This document shows, piece by piece, positions 60,146-64,000 of a stretch of DNA of 64,000 nt. The notes beneath the pieces are model-generated. The model was not told where the DNA came from. It saw only the letters and a list, made by a program, of their open reading frames with translations, and made no database searches. Source of the DNA: Dactylosporangium aurantiacum (GTDB lineage: Bacteria; Actinomycetota; Actinomycetes; Mycobacteriales; Micromonosporaceae); NCBI RefSeq assembly GCF_000716715.1, contig NZ_JNYJ01000038.1, forward strand, positions 62,001 through 126,000, written 5' to 3'. Made by a program: the position numbers and the translations under genes. Each line of letters opens with the position of its first letter. Positions within the stretch are counted from its first letter, which is position 1.

Positions 60146-61126
60146 CTAGCCGAGCGAGCCGTCCGAGGAGAAGACGAGCGCGATCGAGGCCGTGCCCTTC
60201 TTCAGCGCGTCGAGGCTCTGCGGGCCGCCCGCGTCGAGGCTGACGAACTTGCCGAACTGGATGCTGTACGTCTTCTCCAGACCCGGCTGGCAGAACGGCC
60301 GCTGCGGGCACTCCGCCGGGCCACCGAGGACGGTGTCCTTGCCGGAGCACTTGCTGGCGAAGTCGCTGAGCGTCTTCACCCCGTTCTTGTCGGCGAACGC
60401 GGTGGTGACCGCGAACGCGTTCTGGTCGGCCGCCTTCGACGCCTTGCCGAACGTCAGGCCGGCCTTGCCGCCGATCTCCTTGAGCGCGGTGACGGTCTTG
60501 TCGACGTCGCCGGACGCGAGGGCCTTGGCGTCCTTACCGTTGACCTGCCCGTTGATGAACTCGGTCAGGGTGCCGGCGTACTCGGGGACGACCTGGAGGT
60601 CGCCCTTGGTCAGCTGGCCGTAGTAGATCTCGCGCTTACCGATGGTCTGGACGGTCGCGTCGTACCCGGCGGCGTCCAGGACGATCTCGTAGAGGGCGCC
60701 GAGCGTGGCGTTCTCCGCGAAGTCGGCGGCGCCGATCTTGATCGCCCCGCCCTTGCCCTTCTCGATGCCGGTGGTGAGGTTCTCGGCCTTGGCGAAGTCC
60801 TCCGCCGCGACCTTGGACGTCTTGCGGTCCACGACGACCGCCTTGTTGAGCTGGATCAGCTTCTCCGTGGTGAGCGCGTCCGCCACCTTGTCCAGCGCCG
60901 CGACGAGGGCCGGGTCGGCGGCCTTCGTGTTGATCGCGGCGATGATGTTGTCCGCCGTCTGCAGCTGCTTGTCGTCGGTGAGGACGACGAGCTTGTCACC
61001 GGCGACCGGGGCACAGCCTGCCCCGCTCACACTCGCCGGCGCCTGGGTGCCCGAGGAACCCTCCTCGCCGCAGGCCGCGAGGCCTACGGTGGCGAGGCCC
61101 AGAAGGACCCCGAGCGTGGCGCGCAT
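60146..61126 (-). CDS. Osmoprotectant (glycine betaine/choline) ABC transporter binding lipoprotein, circularly permuted
   Basis: 326 residues from ATG 61126. Lipoprotein signal peptide with lipobox (GLAACGEE, Cys about residue 20). Then, unusually, the part that normally ends the OpuAC domain comes first (LVVLTDDKQLQTADN, LTTEKLIQLNKAV, about 45-115). The part that normally begins it follows (IKIGAADFAENATLGALYEI, GDLQVVPEYAGTL, LGGPAECPQRPFC, FVSLDAGG), ending at IALVFSSDG. The chain is cut at the surface loop between FSSDG and LVVL. Lipid-anchored outside; binds quaternary amines. Confidence 0.86.
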   Translation of the reverse strand: MRATLGVLLGLATVGLAACGEEGSSGTQAPASVSGAGCAPVAGDKLVVLTDDKQLQTADNIIAAINTKAADPALVAALDKVADALTTEKLIQLNKAVVVDRKTSKVAAEDFAKAENLTTGIEKGKGGAIKIGAADFAENATLGALYEIVLDAAGYDATVQTIGKREIYYGQLTKGDLQVVPEYAGTLTEFINGQVNGKDAKALASGDVDKTVTALKEIGGKAGLTFGKASKAADQNAFAVTTAFADKNGVKTLSDFASKCSGKDTVLGGPAECPQRPFCQPGLEKTYSIQFGKFVSLDAGGPQSLDALKKGTASIALVFSSDGSLG

Positions 61127-61292
61127 GGCAGTTCGCAAAATGGCCCGCCTTCCGTGTCCCGGCGCGATCACTGTGACCGGCCGCGTGTCCGACGGGCGGC
61201 GCTATCGGCAATGAAGCCCGCCCGCTTCCCATAGGCAACTCCGCCGATGGGAAATCGGCAACCGCAACCAGGCACGGTTTCGTAACGACCCG

Positions 61293-61982
61293 TCACACCC
61301 GCCCTGCGGCCTGGCGCAACACCCGAGGTGTGATCTTGCGCTCCAGTACCGCCATCAGCCCGTCGATCAGCAGCGCGAGCAGGGCGACCAGGACCGCGCC
61401 GGCAAGGATCTGGGCGTCGCCGCGGCCCGGCCCGAGGCCGAACCCGGCGGAGATGATGTTGCCGAGCCCGCCGCCGTTGACAAGGGTGGCGAGGGTGGCG
61501 GTGGCGACCACCTGGGTGGTCGCGATGCGCAGCCCGGTCGCCAGGAACGGCACGGCGAGCGGGATCTCGACCCGCCACAGCAGCTGCGCCGCGGTCATAC
61601 CCACGCCCTTACCGGCGTCACGCACCTCCGGATCGATCTCGCGCATGCCCGTGTACGCGTTGGCCAGCAGCGGCGGCAGCGAGAACACGGTCAGCGCGAC
61701 CACGACGGCCCGCATGCCGATGCCCAGCGGGCTCAGCGACAGGATCGTCAGCAGCGCGATGACCGGCATCGCCTGCGTGATGTTGGACAGGATGACCACG
61801 ACACCGGAGCCCGCACCGCGCCGGCCGAGCCAGATCCCGACGGGCCACGCGACCAGGCAGCCGAACAGCACGGACAGGAACGAGATCTCCAGGTGCTCGC
61901 GCAGCCGGGTGAGGATCCCGTCGGGGTTGGTCCAGTTCAACGGATCGTTGAACCACGTCACCATCTCAGCGAACGCGTTCAC
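61293..61982 (-). CDS. Osmoprotectant ABC transporter permease 1
   Basis: 229 residues, five to six helices, with the EAA loop region AGKGVGMTAAQLLWRVEIPLAVPFL (about 125-150) and VNGGGLGNIISAGF. OpuCB/OpuCD-type membrane subunit. GTG start. Second gene of the minus-strand operon. Confidence 0.88.
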   Translation of the reverse strand: MNAFAEMVTWFNDPLNWTNPDGILTRLREHLEISFLSVLFGCLVAWPVGIWLGRRGAGSGVVVILSNITQAMPVIALLTILSLSPLGIGMRAVVVALTVFSLPPLLANAYTGMREIDPEVRDAGKGVGMTAAQLLWRVEIPLAVPFLATGLRIATTQVVATATLATLVNGGGLGNIISAGFGLGPGRGDAQILAGAVLVALLALLIDGLMAVLERKITPRVLRQAAGRV

Positions 61983-62067
61983 GCCGTCACCTCCGCTTCG
62001 CTGCGGCGCCGGCCTGAACTGCGCCCTGAGCTCATGATTCGCAGCCCTCCGCTGCGCTGCGGCACGC

Positions 62068-62748
62068 TCATGCCTTCCTCCTCGTCCACGGCGTGAGGGC
62101 CCGGGTCAGCGCGACCAGCAGCAGGTCCAGCACCAGGGCGAGCAGCACGCAGATGAGCGCGGCGGTGGCGATCTGCGCCTTGTAGAAGTTGTTGCGGAAA
62201 CCGCTGAGGATCAGCGCGCCGAGCCCGCCCTGCGAGCCGACGGCCGCGCCGACAGTGACCAACGCCACTGTGGAGACCGTCGCCAGCCGCAGCCCGGTGA
62301 GGATCGCGGGCAGGGCGAGCGGCAGCTCGACGCGCAGCAGCCGGGCGCCCCGGCCGTAGCCCATCGCGGTGGCGGCTTCCCGCACGTCGCCGGGCACCTG
62401 CTGCAGTCCGGTGAGCGCGTTGCGGATGATGACGATCAGCGCGTACAGCACCAACGCCACGACGACCGGGGTGCGGCCGGTGCCCAGGAACGGGGCCAGG
62501 AAGGCCAGCAGCGCCAGGGACGGAATCGTGTAAAGCACGCTGGCTGATGTCAGAATCGGCGTGGCGAGCGGGCGCACCCAGTACGCCAGCACCGCCAGCG
62601 GCACCGCGATGGCCACCGCGATCGCGACCGACCACACGGTGATGGCCACGTGATCGAGCAGCGCGTCCCGGATCGTGTCGGCGTTGTCCCGGACATAGCT
62701 CCAGGAGAACCAGGGGTTGCCCGCCTCACCGCGAGCCAGGAAGGACAT
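62068..62748 (-). CDS. Osmoprotectant ABC transporter permease 2
   Basis: 226 residues, six helices, EAA loop EAATAMGYGRGARLLRVELPLALPAILTGLR. Paralogue of the other permease, so the transporter has a heterodimeric channel. Its ATG lies 2 bases from the GTG of the ATPase gene on the other strand. Confidence 0.88.
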   Translation of the reverse strand: MSFLARGEAGNPWFSWSYVRDNADTIRDALLDHVAITVWSVAIAVAIAVPLAVLAYWVRPLATPILTSASVLYTIPSLALLAFLAPFLGTGRTPVVVALVLYALIVIIRNALTGLQQVPGDVREAATAMGYGRGARLLRVELPLALPAILTGLRLATVSTVALVTVGAAVGSQGGLGALILSGFRNNFYKAQIATAALICVLLALVLDLLLVALTRALTPWTRRKA

Positions 62749-62750
62749 GC

Positions 62751-63743
62751 GTGGACCGTACCGCGAAGGCCGACGGCGCGCCGATCATGCTCGATCGGCT
62801 CGGCAAGACGTACCCGAACAAGACCACGGCGGTCGACGAGCTGACGCTGGATGTCGCCGGCGGCGACGTGACCGTGCTCATCGGCCCGTCCGGGTGCGGC
62901 AAGTCGACCGTGCTCCGGATGGTCAACCGGCTCATCGAGCCGACCAGGGGCCGGGTGCTGGTCGACGGCGAGGACGTGACGAAGGTCGATCCGGTGCGGC
63001 TGCGGCGGACCATCGGCTACGTGATCCAGAACGTCGGGCTCTTCCCGCACCAGACGGTCCGGGCCAACGTCGGCACCGTGCCGCGGATGCTCGGCTGGGA
63101 CAAGGCCCGCATCGCCGGGCGCACCGACGAGCTGCTCGATCTGGTCGGGCTGGAGCCGGGGCGGTATGCGGCCCGCTACCCGCACGAGCTGTCCGGCGGG
63201 CAGCGGCAGCGGGTCGGCTTCGCCCGCGCGCTCGCCGCGGACCCGGTGGTGCTGCTGATGGACGAGCCGTTCTCGGCGGTCGACCCGATCAACCGGGGGC
63301 GGCTGCAGGACGAGTTCCTCCGGCTGCGCCAGAGCGTGCGCAAGACGACGATCCTGGTCACGCACGACCTGCAGGAGGCGATCAAGCTCGGCGACCGGAT
63401 CGCGGTGCTGTCCGACCACGCCCGCCTGGAGCAGTACGCGACGCCCGCGGAGCTGCTGGCGAACCCGGCGAACGCCTTCGTCGAGCAGTTCATCGGCGAG
63501 GACCGCGGCATCATGCGCCTGTCGGTGACCCCGATCCCCCGCGACCGCCTGCAGCCCCTCCACGGCGCCCCCGGTGACCTGCCCACGGTGCCCGCCGGCG
63601 GGACCCTGCGCGTCGCCTTCGGCGCGATGCTGGCCGCGGGGGCGGCCGCGGCGGTGGTCCGCGACGGCGACGAGCCGATCGGCGTGTTGTCCGCCGCCGA
63701 TGTACAGGCAGCGCTCGCCGACGTCGACGCCGCACCGCGCTGA
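62751..63743 (+). CDS. Osmoprotectant ABC transporter ATPase with C-terminal CBS-like half
   Basis: 330 residues. Walker A GPSGCGKST (about 44-52), Q-loop QNVGLFPHQ, signature LSGGQRQRV (about 145-153), Walker B VVLLMDEPF and the H-loop LVTHDLQEA. The last 70 residues resemble part of a CBS pair (VVRDGDEPIGVLSAADVQAAL), the ionic-strength sensor in OpuA-type ATPases. An alternative ATG at 62787 would leave 38 bases between divergent starts. AAGGA lies 6 bases before the GTG. Confidence 0.9.
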   Translation: MDRTAKADGAPIMLDRLGKTYPNKTTAVDELTLDVAGGDVTVLIGPSGCGKSTVLRMVNRLIEPTRGRVLVDGEDVTKVDPVRLRRTIGYVIQNVGLFPHQTVRANVGTVPRMLGWDKARIAGRTDELLDLVGLEPGRYAARYPHELSGGQRQRVGFARALAADPVVLLMDEPFSAVDPINRGRLQDEFLRLRQSVRKTTILVTHDLQEAIKLGDRIAVLSDHARLEQYATPAELLANPANAFVEQFIGEDRGIMRLSVTPIPRDRLQPLHGAPGDLPTVPAGGTLRVAFGAMLAAGAAAAVVRDGDEPIGVLSAADVQAALADVDAAPR

Positions 63744-63750
63744 ACAGCGC

Positions 63751-63786
63751 GAAGACCGGCGACGGGGGTGTCCGTCGCCGGTCTTC
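63751..63786. terminator. Bidirectional terminator
   Basis: Perfect 14-base stem GAAGACCGGCGACG/CGTCGCCGGTCTTC with an 8-base loop between convergent genes. Confidence 0.75.
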
Positions 63787-63797
63787 TGGTCAGCGCG

Positions 63798-64000
63798 TCA
63801 GGGCCGGCGGCCCGCCATGGAGGCCAGGCCGATGATCCAGCCGACGATGAGGCCGTATCCGGCGCCACCGGCGGCGTTGACGACCGCGCTGCTGATCGAG
63901 GCGTCGGCCAGCAGGAACGCGGTGATGAGGGCGGCCAGTGCGGCCGCGAAGATGTAGGCGGCCCAACCGGTCAGGATCGCCGAGATGGTGCCGCGCGCGC
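63798..64000 (-). CDS. Membrane protein, C-terminal part (5' end outside window)
   Basis: Partial: the last 67 residues or so are visible, with two hydrophobic helices (ILTGWAAYIFAAALAALITAFLLA and AGYGLIVGWIIGLASMAG) ending GRRP. No family recognised from this fragment. Confidence 0.6.
   Translation of the reverse strand, partial: ARGTISAILTGWAAYIFAAALAALITAFLLADASISSAVVNAAGGAGYGLIVGWIIGLASMAGRRP

Overview
The window is very GC-rich and strongly codon-biased. It looks like the chromosome of an actinobacterium, most likely a mycelial Micromonosporales relative. Sequence evidence for this is mycothiol synthase, a GlnR-like regulator, a LmeA-type lipid-binding protein, a polycysteine leader peptide before a rhodanese, a SAM-IV-type riboswitch, many leaderless TANNNT promoters and a split LigD repair system. 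The family assignment is inference. I see no CRISPR array, no insertion sequence and no rRNA; there is one tRNA gene.

1-13.7 kb is conserved core. It holds an HbhA-like gene with its XRE regulator; a ygfZ / beta-keto-acid cleavage / asparaginase operon; a Nur-like Fur regulator; a nitrobindin-like protein behind a 34-residue membrane peptide; and a sulfur block (DUF1416, rhodanese, Cys leader). lmeA, a GlnR-like regulator, mshD, a NUDIX enzyme and an oxidoreductase follow. Much of the gene order matches the Mycobacterium tuberculosis Rv0811c-Rv0819 region as I remember it.

13.7-20.1 kb starts with a WXG-like protein and a secreted effector carrying RTX repeats and an M91-type protease domain. 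Next come Pit and its DUF47 partner, a probable PHO box, an AIM6-like protein and an ECF41/SigJ sigma factor. 20.1-30.6 kb carries DUF402, DinG, an AI-2E-type permease, GroES-like, PrsW, a riboswitch-controlled class-V aminotransferase, RicT and an LPXTG surface protein that ends in a textbook terminator.

30.6-39.4 kb opens with a repeat-rich non-coding stretch containing three DnaA boxes. GntR and MarR regulators, a DHA2 exporter, an acyl-CoA ligase and the Ku/LigD end-joining genes follow.

39.4-46.2 kb is the most unusual part. It contains a decayed GH5 cellulase, two NarL/LuxR-type regulators (one with a degenerate receiver), and a histidine kinase whose C terminus is an apparently extracellular CBM2 cellulose-binding module. 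A GGDEF-EAL protein and an orphan FtsX/MacB-like permease lie beside it. Together they suggest contact sensing of cellulose.

46.2-64 kb has a membrane phosphoesterase, tRNA-Thr(CGT), an ESX-like/YbaB cassette, holB and an MFS-thymidylate kinase fusion. An aldolase, a methyltransferase, a PemK-type toxin-antitoxin pair, a lone nuoD and a 723-residue disordered membrane protein follow. The window ends with an osmoprotectant ABC transporter whose binding protein appears circularly permuted.
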